Shown in pieces: positions 23,304 through 30,256 of a stretch of 35,140 bases of DNA (the stretch's first letter is position 1; the number at the start of each line of letters is the position of its first letter). This DNA comes from Chloroflexota bacterium (GTDB taxonomy: Bacteria; Chloroflexota; Anaerolineae; UBA4142). The translations under genes and the position numbers were made by a program. The notes beneath the pieces were generated by a model. It ran no database searches, was not told the DNA's origin, and worked only from the letters and a program-made list of their open reading frames with translations. Location: assembly GCA_016215025.1 (NCBI GenBank), contig JACRMI010000122.1, positions 1 through 35,140 of the forward strand, written 5' to 3'.

Positions 23304-24629
23304 ATGGACACTGTCTTTTCCGCTCGAGCATTAATGGGCATCTCGTTAGCGTTCCACATCATTTATGCGACCATTGGCATCGGATTGCCACTGTTGTTGA
23401 TGCTTGCCGAAGGACTGGCACTCCGAACGGGCGATGACGAGTATCACACCATGGCGCGTCACTGGATTCGCAGCGCATCAGTCCTCTTTGCCATTGGCGC
23501 GGTCTCAGGAACGATCCTCAGTTTTGAGTTGGGATTTTTATGGCCCAATTTTATGAGTTTTGCCGGAGGCATCATCGGGATTGCCTTTTCGATGGAAGGA
23601 TTTGCCTTTTTTACCGAAGCCATCTTTATCGGCATCTACCTCTACGGCAGTCGCCGTCTCTCGCGATTCGCGCTTTTCCTCACGACCATTCCAATTACAG
23701 TTGCCTCGGCGGCATCGGCTGCCTTTGTCATCAGCGCGAATGCTTGGATGAACACGCCGGCGGGCTTTCAATTGGTCGATGGGCAGGTTCAAAGCGTGGA
23801 TCCTTTCGCGGCATTCTTCAATCCAGCTTGGCTGCATGAAACTTTGCACGGAACGACAGCGGCTTATGTGGCAACCAGTTTCGCCGTTGCGGGAGTGTAT
23901 GCTTGGGCGATGCTGCGCGGGCGCGTGACCACCTATAACAAAAAGGCACTCACTTTGGCGATGGTCGTCGCGCTTGTTTCACTTCCGCTCATGCTCCTCA
24001 CCGGCGATATGAATGCTCAATTCCTCGCGGTTGAGCAACCAGCAAAACTAGCGGCGGCAGAAGCGCTTTTCAAAACCACCGCCGGCGCGCCTCTTCTGAT
24101 TGGTGGAATTCCCAATGCGGCAACGCAACAGGTCGATTACGGGATTGAGATTCCCAAATTTCTGAGTTTGCTCGCATTTCGCGACCCCGATGCGACCGTC
24201 ACCGGTCTGGATGCGTTTCCGGCTGGCACAACTCCTGACCCCGTTATCGTTCATTTGAGTTTTGATTCGATGGTTGGCTCATTCTTTATCATGCTGCTTG
24301 CGCTCGGTTGGTTCTGGTGGATCCGTTGGCGCAAACATGACGTTCCACTCAATCGATTGCCTTTGCTTGCGATTCTGGTCGCATCGCCATTTGGATTGAT
24401 TGCGTTGGAGATGGGCTGGTTCGTCACCGAGTTCGGGCGCCAACCCTGGATTGCGGCAAACACGATGCGCGTGGCGGAAGCTGTGACACCGCGATCAGAA
24501 GTTGGTCTGGTCTTGGTACTTTTCCTCCTCGTGTATCTTGCATTGACTATCGGTCTGCTGTTTCTGCTATTGCGTCCCACACCTGCACGCACAGGTGTAC
24601 CCACTCCGGCGGAGGCGCACCATGCCTAG
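23304..24629 (+). CDS. cydA: Cytochrome bd ubiquinol oxidase subunit I
   Basis: A 441-residue integral membrane subunit with about nine hydrophobic helices. It binds haems b558, b595 and d and oxidises quinol while reducing oxygen. The N-terminal haem-ligand histidine is His18 (AFHIIYATIG). WLHETLH holds the equivalent of E. coli His186, FDSMVG the Met393 equivalent, and GWFVTEFGRQPW is the invariant motif. The Q-loop after LTGDMNAQFLAVEQPAK is short, so it belongs to the short-Q-loop class. AAAGGAG lies seven bases before the ATG; a GTG one codon earlier is less likely. It overlaps cydB by eight bases. High-affinity terminal oxidation under low oxygen is expected. Confidence 0.95.
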   Translation: MDTVFSARALMGISLAFHIIYATIGIGLPLLLMLAEGLALRTGDDEYHTMARHWIRSASVLFAIGAVSGTILSFELGFLWPNFMSFAGGIIGIAFSMEGFAFFTEAIFIGIYLYGSRRLSRFALFLTTIPITVASAASAAFVISANAWMNTPAGFQLVDGQVQSVDPFAAFFNPAWLHETLHGTTAAYVATSFAVAGVYAWAMLRGRVTTYNKKALTLAMVVALVSLPLMLLTGDMNAQFLAVEQPAKLAAAEALFKTTAGAPLLIGGIPNAATQQVDYGIEIPKFLSLLAFRDPDATVTGLDAFPAGTTPDPVIVHLSFDSMVGSFFIMLLALGWFWWIRWRKHDVPLNRLPLLAILVASPFGLIALEMGWFVTEFGRQPWIAANTMRVAEAVTPRSEVGLVLVLFLLVYLALTIGLLFLLLRPTPARTGVPTPAEAHHA

Positions 24630-25641
24630 CCCAGAAATTCTAGCAGCAGGAGCCGTCCTCATCGGACTCATCATGTACACCGATTTTGCCGGTGCGGATT
24701 TCGGCAGCGGTATCTGGACGGCACTCGCAAGCGGACCCCGCGCGCGTGAGCAACGTGAAGAACTATTCAACGCCATCGGTCCAATTTGGGAGACTCACCA
24801 CGTCTGGCTAATCTTCGTCATCGTCACACTCTTTACTTGCCTCCCCCACGCCTTTGGTGCTTTGTTTATCGCTTTACTCGCTCCGCTTGTCATCGCGCTT
24901 GTCGGAATCAACTTTCGAGGAGCCGCATTTGGTTTTCGACATTTCGGGCAAGAGACGCGACATCATCTTCCATTCACCGCCCAGGTCTTTTCGGTTTCGA
25001 GTGCGCTGACGCCGTTCACACTCGGCATGGCATTCTCGGCAACCGCAGCAGGACGCATTCACATCGTCAACGGGCAAGTGCAAGCCGACTTTTGGTCGTC
25101 CTGGATCACGCCATTTACGTTCGTCGGCGGACTCGTCGCATTAGCTATCTGTGCTTTTCTCACCCCGATTTATATGTGCGTGCGCACGCATGACGAATTG
25201 CGAGAAGACTTTCGCAAGCGCGGACTAATCGCGGCATTGGTGCTTGGCGTTGTGACAACCCTCGCTCTGCCAGTCGCCTGGTTCGAAGAGCCTAACTTTG
25301 CGGAACGATTGCTTTCGCCTGTTCCGTTAATCGTGGTCGCTGGCGGAATCGTTTGCGGAGTCGCAACCTTATTCTTTTTGTGGACGCGTCGCTATATCTT
25401 TGCCCAGGTTACTGCGCCAGCGGCAGTGGCGGCTGTGCTTGTCGGATTTGGTCTGGCACTGTTTCCATATATCCTCATCGATCAAATGACTATCGCCCAA
25501 GCCGCAGCACCGCGCGAAAGCATCGTCGCGTATTTGACCATTCTACCCTTTGGCGCGATTATTCTCGTACCTTCGCTTCTTTTGCTCTACTGGATTTTTC
25601 TAGGAGAGCCAAAGCCGGAGGTTAAAGCGAAAGGTACGTAA
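24622..25641 (+). CDS. cydB: Cytochrome bd ubiquinol oxidase subunit II
   Basis: A 339-residue polytopic membrane partner of CydA. The opening LIMYTDFAGADFGSGIWTAL, FNAIGPIWETHHVWLIFVIV and the helix-rich remainder are typical of CydB. It stabilises the haem-bearing subunit in the bd oxidase heterodimer. The ATG lies inside the last codons of cydA, with GGAGG six bases upstream, so translation is coupled. No cydX-like small ORF and no cydCD assembly genes are found nearby. A hairpin follows 20 bp beyond the stop. Confidence 0.95.
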   Translation: MPSPEILAAGAVLIGLIMYTDFAGADFGSGIWTALASGPRAREQREELFNAIGPIWETHHVWLIFVIVTLFTCLPHAFGALFIALLAPLVIALVGINFRGAAFGFRHFGQETRHHLPFTAQVFSVSSALTPFTLGMAFSATAAGRIHIVNGQVQADFWSSWITPFTFVGGLVALAICAFLTPIYMCVRTHDELREDFRKRGLIAALVLGVVTTLALPVAWFEEPNFAERLLSPVPLIVVAGGIVCGVATLFFLWTRRYIFAQVTAPAAVAAVLVGFGLALFPYILIDQMTIAQAAAPRESIVAYLTILPFGAIILVPSLLLLYWIFLGEPKPEVKAKGT

Positions 25642-25661
25642 TCCTCCGATCTGAAATTAAT

Positions 25662-25689
25662 GCCGCAAGAGTTGTTTGACTCTTGCGGC
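25662..25689 (+). terminator. Hairpin terminator after cydAB
   Basis: An 11-bp perfect stem (GCCGCAAGAGT with its complement) on a 6-nt loop stands 20 bp after the cydB stop. The T-tract is poor (TTGTT), so termination strength is uncertain. Confidence 0.6.
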
Positions 25690-25768
25690 TTGTTCATAGC
25701 AACCTGATTAACACGCTGCAATGCACATGATAGACTCTCGCCAATCATTCTCGGTTTGAGGATAAACA

Positions 25769-26308
25769 ATGCGATACATTGCTTTTCTGCGAGCGATCAA
25801 TGTCGGCGGACATACCGTCAAGATGGAACAACTCCGTCAACTGTTTGAATCATTGGGATTGACGAACGTCGAGACGGTTATTGCTAGCGGCAACGTCGTG
25901 TTTGAATCGAAAACGAAAAACACCCAGGCACTCGAAAAGAAAATTGAGGCGACGCTGAATCAAGCATTGGGTTACGCCGTCGCCACATTTATTCGATCCG
26001 ATTCAGAGCTAGCCACCATCGCAAACTATCAACCCTTCCCAGTATCGAAAGTTGCAAAAGCACTCGCCTTCAACGTCGCGTTTCTTTCGACTGCGCCAGA
26101 TGAAACGGCGATACAAAAGCTGATGGGGCTGCAAAACGCCATCGACGATTTCCACGTTCATAGACGTGAGGTCTATTGGCTCTGCCGCAAAAAGCAAAGC
26201 GATTCGAAATTCTCCAATGCCGTCCTCGAAAAAACGTTGAAGCAGCCATCGACGTTACGCGGCATAGACACCCTCAAACGCATCGCCGAGAAATATTGTG
26301 TGAGCTAA
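25769..26308 (+). CDS. DUF1697 domain-containing protein
   Basis: A 179-residue protein that matches the DUF1697 family: it begins MRYIAFLRAINVGGH, continues with MEQLRQLFESLGLTNVETVI and ASGNVVFES, and ends with the KTLKQPSTLRGIDTLKRIAE block. The function is unknown; members are cytosolic, about 180 residues, and common in soil bacteria. GAGG lies about ten bases before the ATG. It stands alone between two terminators. Confidence 0.92.
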   Translation: MRYIAFLRAINVGGHTVKMEQLRQLFESLGLTNVETVIASGNVVFESKTKNTQALEKKIEATLNQALGYAVATFIRSDSELATIANYQPFPVSKVAKALAFNVAFLSTAPDETAIQKLMGLQNAIDDFHVHRREVYWLCRKKQSDSKFSNAVLEKTLKQPSTLRGIDTLKRIAEKYCVS

Positions 26309-26328
26309 AGACAAGGAATAGCCGAAGT

Positions 26329-26361
26329 AAACGCAATGCATCAATTTCGCATTGCGTTTTT
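26329..26361 (+). terminator. Terminator of the DUF1697 gene
   Basis: An 11-bp perfect stem (AAACGCAATGC with GCATTGCGTTT) on a 9-nt loop runs into TTTTT, 20 bp after the stop. This is a good intrinsic terminator. Confidence 0.8.
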
Positions 26362-26419
26362 CATTTAGGCGGCCAAAAAATTTTTGATGAATAATTATCG
26401 AATTTAGTTCGCCAAGTGA

Positions 26420-26449
26420 TTGACAAGTACCCAGTTTTTGTTGTATATT
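26420..26449 (+). promoter_or_regulatory. Promoter of the VOC gene
   Basis: TTGACA (26420-26425), an 18-bp spacer and TATATT (26444-26449). The leader to the VOC start is about 108 bases and contains a separate ribosome site with an ATG-TAG. Confidence 0.6.
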
Positions 26450-26482
26450 CGTATAGAACATCAGTTCGCTTTGCGGATCAAT

Positions 26483-26503
26483 GGAAAGGAGAAGGCTATG
26501 TAG
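26483..26503 (+). promoter_or_regulatory. Strong ribosome site in front of a start-stop codon pair
   Basis: GGAAAGGAG is followed six bases later by ATG and directly by TAG (26498-26503), 61 bases before the real VOC start. This is a minimal open reading frame in the leader. It could hold ribosomes and tune the downstream gene, or be the relic of an earlier start. Confidence 0.4.
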
Positions 26504-26563
26504 AATAATTCCGGATTGTTCATGCCGACTCAAATCACGCACGCATACTCAAGGAGAATTCAG

Positions 26564-26929
26564 ATGCCAAGTTCACCAATCGTTCACCTGGAAATTCCCG
26601 CCAAGGATTTTGCGGCGGCCGACAAATTCTTTGCTGATGCTTTTGGCTGGAAGATTGATGTCGATGAAAGATTTAACTACCATCAATTCTCTGCCGAAGG
26701 CGGCCCCGGCGGTGGGTTTATTGCGGCCGATGGCAAACAAGGCAACGTCGGCGAAGTCGTCGTTTACCTGGGCAGCGATGACATTGATGCGTCACTGAAA
26801 AAGGTCAATGCGGCGGGCGGCAAGACCGTCACGCCCAAGACCGAAATCCCAGGCGTTGGTTGGTTCGCCATCTTCACCGACCCCACCGAGAACAAGCTGG
26901 GTTTATACCAAGATATCCACCCACATTGA
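26564..26929 (+). CDS. VOC (glyoxalase/bleomycin-resistance-like) family protein
   Basis: A 121-residue single-domain protein of the vicinal oxygen chelate fold. IVHLEIPAKDFAAADKFF opens the first beta-alpha-beta unit, and the second ends GVGWFAIFTDPTENKLGLYQ. Members act as lyases, dioxygenases or resistance proteins, so the exact reaction cannot be named. AAGGAG seven bases before the ATG at 26564 fixes the start; an extension to 26516 is unlikely. It has its own promoter and faces the next gene tail to tail across a hairpin. Confidence 0.88.
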   Translation: MPSSPIVHLEIPAKDFAAADKFFADAFGWKIDVDERFNYHQFSAEGGPGGGFIAADGKQGNVGEVVVYLGSDDIDASLKKVNAAGGKTVTPKTEIPGVGWFAIFTDPTENKLGLYQDIHPH

Positions 26930-26963
26930 AAATGGAATGCCGCGTCTCTTCTTTGAAAAATAA

Positions 26964-26992
26964 AATCACCCCGCCGCATCGGTGGGGTGATT
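26964..26992. terminator. Bidirectional terminator between convergent genes
   Basis: A 13-bp stem (AATCACCCCGCCG against CGGTGGGGTGATT, one G-U pair) on a 3-nt loop. The minus-strand tail TTTTATTTTT is strong and serves the gene ending at 27046. The plus-strand tail (GTTTGTCT) is weaker. Confidence 0.75.
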
Positions 26993-27045
26993 GTTTGTCT
27001 AGTCCGTTTATCTTTCGCCGAGCACACCTGCCCCGCATCCTACGT

Positions 27046-28026
27046 TTACTTGGCAAGCACCTCGTGAGATAGCCACATTTCAGGCACATCGGCTTTGAAC
27101 AACGCGTATTGAGTAAAATCACCGGATTGAGGTTTCGGAATTGAACCGCCCGCCGCATTGTGAAGATTGTGCGACGCGGTCAGTTGGAGCAAGACACCCA
27201 GGGCGTACGTTCGCGCGGGCGAAGCAATGAACTTGAACGTTGCCGCGCCATTTCGGAGGCTGCCTGACATTCCCGTTTCGCCGAGCGCCGTGACGTAATA
27301 AGTACTCTGCCAAACTTGAAACTTGACGGCGGAAGGCGGCAAGATCGGATCGAACTTGTTGGTCGCAACATTGAATTCATAGCCCGTCAACCAAATACGC
27401 GCCGTGAATTGAACCGTTCCGTCCAGATGAGCGACGCGATCTAACCAGACCGCATTCGAATCCATAAAATCGCGAAAGCGCCAATCAATATTCGGCTCGA
27501 ACGTGATTCGGCTGACCTGACCATAGTGCGCGAGGTCGGTCTTGAACATGATATAGACACCCGCCCAGGTCGATTCTTGATTCGCGTTAAGATCAACCAT
27601 CTGAATCGTCGTTAGCTTGCCATTATTCTTGTACGCACTCGCCGAGCCGACTGCGCCGGTGGCTATTTGGTTGTCGAAATAACGACGCTCCGCAGGCACA
27701 TAAAAGGCCGGTTCGTCGGTTGGCAAATATAAACCCTGTAATATTTCAAAGATTGAATGGTGATCTTTGGAAATAAACGGAGATGTGGGGGCTCCGCCGC
27801 GAGTGTGCATGATGGGAGTGGAACTGGACGTAAACTCATCGAGCAGTCGCTGAACTTGACGCGACTTGGTTCCGCCCCGTTTGAGGACTGCATCGAGTTT
27901 ACGCGAGACATTGACCATGTTCTGATCGAGGAGCATGGTATCCGTAGGTGGCTTTAAACGAGCCAGCGCTTTACGAAGCATTGGCTCAGATATACGACGA
28001 TCCTCGGATCGGTTAAGACGTGACAT
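27046..28026 (-). CDS. Hypothetical protein, no family recognised
   Basis: A 326-residue protein without signal peptide or membrane segment. The first 110 residues are charged and helical (SRKLDAVLKRGGTKSRQVQR). The rest looks rich in beta strands and aromatic residues (TWAGVYIMFKTDLAHYG, RFRDFMDSNAVWLDRVAHLD, TARIWLTGYEF). It resembles a structural or carbohydrate-binding-like fold in texture, but no name is justified. The start at 28026 is supported by AGAGG nine bases upstream; an ATG 18 bp further out has no such site. It is monocistronic, with a strong promoter and tandem upstream repeats, so it is probably regulated. Confidence 0.8.
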   Translation of the reverse strand: MSRLNRSEDRRISEPMLRKALARLKPPTDTMLLDQNMVNVSRKLDAVLKRGGTKSRQVQRLLDEFTSSSTPIMHTRGGAPTSPFISKDHHSIFEILQGLYLPTDEPAFYVPAERRYFDNQIATGAVGSASAYKNNGKLTTIQMVDLNANQESTWAGVYIMFKTDLAHYGQVSRITFEPNIDWRFRDFMDSNAVWLDRVAHLDGTVQFTARIWLTGYEFNVATNKFDPILPPSAVKFQVWQSTYYVTALGETGMSGSLRNGAATFKFIASPARTYALGVLLQLTASHNLHNAAGGSIPKPQSGDFTQYALFKADVPEMWLSHEVLAK

Positions 28027-28103
28027 TGTAGATTTCCTCTCCATATCTGGTCAGCCATTTTCGAAATGACTGTTGATTGCTTGCCAAGTTGCAAGTGGCA
28101 GAG

Positions 28104-28132
28104 AGTATAACCGCACGCTAACACCTAGTCAA
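28104..28132 (-). promoter_or_regulatory. Strong promoter of the 326-residue hypothetical protein
   Basis: On the minus strand TTGACT (28132-28127), exactly 17 bp, and TATACT (28109-28104). The leader to the ATG is about 70 bases. Confidence 0.7.
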
Positions 28133-28147
28133 TGCCTCTACTGGCTA

Positions 28148-28180
28148 GGATAAAAACCGTTCGGAAGACGGATAAAAACC
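28148..28180 (-). promoter_or_regulatory. Two direct repeats upstream of a -35 box
   Basis: GGATAAAAACC occurs at 28148-28158 and again at 28170-28180, 22 bp apart (two helical turns). The nearer copy is 15 bp upstream of the -35 box. The arrangement suits a dimeric activator or an A/T-rich upstream element. Confidence 0.45.
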
Positions 28181-28190
28181 CAGAAACAAC

Positions 28191-28224
28191 AAACCGCTCA
28201 TGTTTCGATTAACATGAGCGGTTT
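28191..28224. terminator. Bidirectional terminator after NUDIX
   Basis: A 14-bp perfect stem (AAACCGCTCATGTT with its complement) on the loop TCGATT. It lies 27 bp beyond the NUDIX stop. The T-rich tails are TTTTCTTTT on the plus strand and GTTTGTTGTTT on the minus strand. Confidence 0.75.
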
Positions 28225-28251
28225 TCTTTTGGCGAGTAAATCGCACGTGGA

Positions 28252-28836
28252 TTAGATTTCACCCCGTGCGATTGCCCAACACAATCCCGTCAGCGACAAG
28301 CCATCCAGAATTTCATTCCGCGCGATCATCTCACGCACCTCTTGCGGCGTGAACCAGCGCAGTCCCATCACCTCGTTCGTGTCTTGAATATCGTCTACGC
28401 GCGTGATGCCACGCGCGACAAAAACGTGGAACGTCTGATTGCTCGAACCGTTCGACGGATGATAGTGTCCCAGCTTTTTGTACGATGCGGCACGATGACC
28501 GGTCTCTTCCATCAACTCGCGTGCCACCGCTTGCTCCGGCGACTCGCCTTCATCGATTTTGCCCGCCGGTGCTTCCCATCCGCGCGTATCGGTGAACACA
28601 CGATAATGATCGATCAACAGAATGCGCCCATCATCGCTGATAGGAATCACCGACGCCGCCGGGTATCGGTAATCGACCATGTGAATGTCGCGCAGGATTT
28701 TGCCATCCGGCAAGCGAATATCGAGATGCTGAATGTCGATCCAGCCGCTCTCGTAGACCTTGCGACGTGCTAAAACTTGCCAAGGCTTTTCCGATTTCAG
28801 ATTTGACGCAGAGCGTTCAGATTTCAAATTTCCCAT
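28252..28836 (-). CDS. NUDIX hydrolase, ADP-ribose pyrophosphatase-like
   Basis: A 194-residue NUDIX enzyme. The complete NUDIX box GKIDEGESPEQAVARELMEE is at about residues 96-115, followed by TG, with the preceding PAASVIPISDDGRILLIDHY typical of the ADP-ribose/sugar-nucleotide group. It likely hydrolyses ADP-ribose or related dinucleotides to AMP and a phosphate product. It is the last gene behind a Sir2 deacylase whose product is O-acetyl-ADP-ribose, so metabolic coupling is plausible. The first 18 residues (GNLKSERSASNLKSEKP) are encoded by repeat family C and look like an added tail. No ribosome site is seen before the ATG at 28836. Confidence 0.9.
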   Translation of the reverse strand: MGNLKSERSASNLKSEKPWQVLARRKVYESGWIDIQHLDIRLPDGKILRDIHMVDYRYPAASVIPISDDGRILLIDHYRVFTDTRGWEAPAGKIDEGESPEQAVARELMEETGHRAASYKKLGHYHPSNGSSNQTFHVFVARGITRVDDIQDTNEVMGLRWFTPQEVREMIARNEILDGLSLTGLCWAIARGEI

Positions 28837-28880
28837 TTCATGCAACTCATTTCACGCATCACGAATCACATTTTACGTTT
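28786..28880 (-). repeat. Compound repeat, families A and C (copy 2), at Sir2-NUDIX junction
   Basis: On the minus strand the Sir2 stop lies in AAACGTAAAATGTGA, followed by ATTCGTGATGCGT (family A). After the NUDIX ATG comes TTGAAATCTGAA twice (family C), in frame. The two families are thus joined, and only 29 bp separate the genes. Confidence 0.65.
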
Positions 28881-29657
28881 TAATAGCGCCGCCAACTGCG
28901 GCAACACCCCACCTGACTTGCCTCTCAACACCGCATCCGCCGATTGCGACAAGGGTGTTTCGTCCGGATTTATTTCGATGATGAACGCGCCTGCTTCTTG
29001 CGCGATGCGCGGCAACGATGCGGCTGGCTCAACCAACGCCGATGTACCAATCGACAGCAGCACATCGCACTGCATCGCCTCTTGAAACGCGCGGTCGAGT
29101 GCATCGCGCGGAAGCGTCTCGCCGAACCAAACGACATCCGGACGCAGATATGCGCCGCAACGCGGACACTTGAACAAGCCATCGGCAGATGCCTTCGCTT
29201 GAGCGCGCTCGATTACCACATTCTCACGCGAGCATTTGTCGCGCGAAATGTTGCCGTGCAATTCCACAATGGCGGTGCTGCCCGCCATGCGGTGCAAACC
29301 GTCGATGTTTTGTGTGACGACGACGAAATGCGGAAAAATTTTTTCCATCTCCGCGAGCGCATAATGTCCGGCGTTCGGCTTTTTATCGCGAAATAAATCG
29401 CGCCGCCATTGATACCAGTCCCAGACTAACTTGGGATTGCGCGCGAACGCTTCCGGTGTCGCAAGCTGCATCGGATCGTACTTGCTCCACAAGCCCGTCT
29501 GCGCATCGCGAAATGTTGGGATGCCACTCTCCGCCGACACGCCAGCGCCGGTCAGTGCAACCACGCGCTTGGAAGAAATTAGACGTTGGAGGTCGGGAGT
29601 TGAAAGTTGGAAATTGGAGGATGGATCGACACCCTCTGTTATTTGTTCATTTGTCAT
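28866..29657 (-). CDS. cobB: Sir2-family NAD-dependent protein deacylase
   Basis: A 263-residue sirtuin. The NAD-binding start is ALTGAGVSAESGIPTFRDA, the catalytic region VVTQNIDGLHRMAGS...ELHGNI contains the active His, and KCPRCGAYLRPDVVWFGE holds the second zinc pair. Where the first pair is expected only KCSREN is seen, so one cysteine seems to be missing. It removes acyl groups from lysines using NAD, giving O-acyl-ADP-ribose. The ATG at 29657 overlaps the stop of the phosphatase gene (ATGA), and no later Met precedes the core. The first 25 residues are encoded by repeat family B. It is followed by a NUDIX gene. Confidence 0.92.
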   Translation of the reverse strand: MTNEQITEGVDPSSNFQLSTPDLQRLISSKRVVALTGAGVSAESGIPTFRDAQTGLWSKYDPMQLATPEAFARNPKLVWDWYQWRRDLFRDKKPNAGHYALAEMEKIFPHFVVVTQNIDGLHRMAGSTAIVELHGNISRDKCSRENVVIERAQAKASADGLFKCPRCGAYLRPDVVWFGETLPRDALDRAFQEAMQCDVLLSIGTSALVEPAASLPRIAQEAGAFIIEINPDETPLSQSADAVLRGKSGGVLPQLAALLKRKM

Positions 29658-29660
29658 CGC
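29576..29660 (-). repeat. Coding repeat, family B (copy 2), Sir2 5' end
   Basis: ATTTGTTCATTTGTCAT (plus strand, 29641-29657) is identical to 4196-4212. GTTGGAGGTCGGGA (29585-29598) and AAGTTGGAAATT (29604-29615) match the ligase-FAH spacer with at most one change. Here the sequence gives the stop of the phosphatase, the ATG of Sir2 and about 25 codons. Confidence 0.7.
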
Positions 29661-30256
29661 CGCAAATGCTCGATGCAATTGGAATAAACTAGATACCAGC
29701 GCTGATTCATCCACCGCAACAAAAGCACGCTCGTGTTTTCCGAATAGACCGAGACTTGGTGCGCGCCAAAGATCGTGCGAATGAGCGTGGCGATCACGCC
29801 GCCGTGGGTCACAATCGCTATTGTGCCAATATTATGCGCGCAGACAATTTTGCGAACGGCATTGACCACGCGCGATTGAAAATCAATGTACGCGGGCGTC
29901 ATGCGTTCAAGTGTAAACGCTTGTCCGCCGATTGCGCTCGCCGGATCGGAAAACTGGTGCAGCGATTGCCCCATATCAAAATCCGCTTCGATCAAATCGG
30001 AATCGAACTGAATAGGCAAATGCAAGTGTGGCGCGATTTGTTCCGCCGTTTGTGTGGCGCGCCGCATCGTGCTGGAATAAAGCGCGACCATAGGGAGATT
30101 CGCCGCGAGCCAGGGTCCCAAGCGCCGCGCTTGCTCGATTCCCAGGTCGGTCAACGGCGAATCGCTTCCACCGGTGCCATCGCGATTGAATTGCGACTCG
30201 CCATGCCGGATCAGCGCAAGTTGGAGACATGACGCAGGATCGACGATGTAATTCAC
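29654..30256 (-). CDS. Histidine phosphatase family protein
   Basis: A 200-residue enzyme of the phosphoglycerate-mutase-like histidine phosphatase clan. The phosphorylated histidine is in LIRHGESQFNRDG (His18), the arginine/serine part in LYSSTMRRATQTAE, a catalytic Glu likely in LIEADFDMGQS, and the second histidine in IVTHGGVIATL. The substrate is not evident: broad phosphatase, alpha-ribazole phosphatase and sugar phosphatase are all possible, and no cobalamin genes are near. It starts with GTG overlapping the stop of the glycoside hydrolase gene (GTGA) and ends overlapping the Sir2 start (ATGA), so the three genes are tightly coupled. Confidence 0.9.
   Translation of the reverse strand: MNYIVDPASCLQLALIRHGESQFNRDGTGGSDSPLTDLGIEQARRLGPWLAANLPMVALYSSTMRRATQTAEQIAPHLHLPIQFDSDLIEADFDMGQSLHQFSDPASAIGGQAFTLERMTPAYIDFQSRVVNAVRKIVCAHNIGTIAIVTHGGVIATLIRTIFGAHQVSVYSENTSVLLLRWMNQRWYLVYSNCIEHLRR

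Noticed and set aside
26481..26798. 105-residue frame overlapping the VOC gene
   Set aside because: The VOC frame has a better ribosome site and clear family motifs; this frame has none.
28866..29657. Sir2 as part of an antiphage defence system
   Set aside because: It is a stand-alone deacylase-type sirtuin without the helper domains or partner genes of defence Sir2 proteins.
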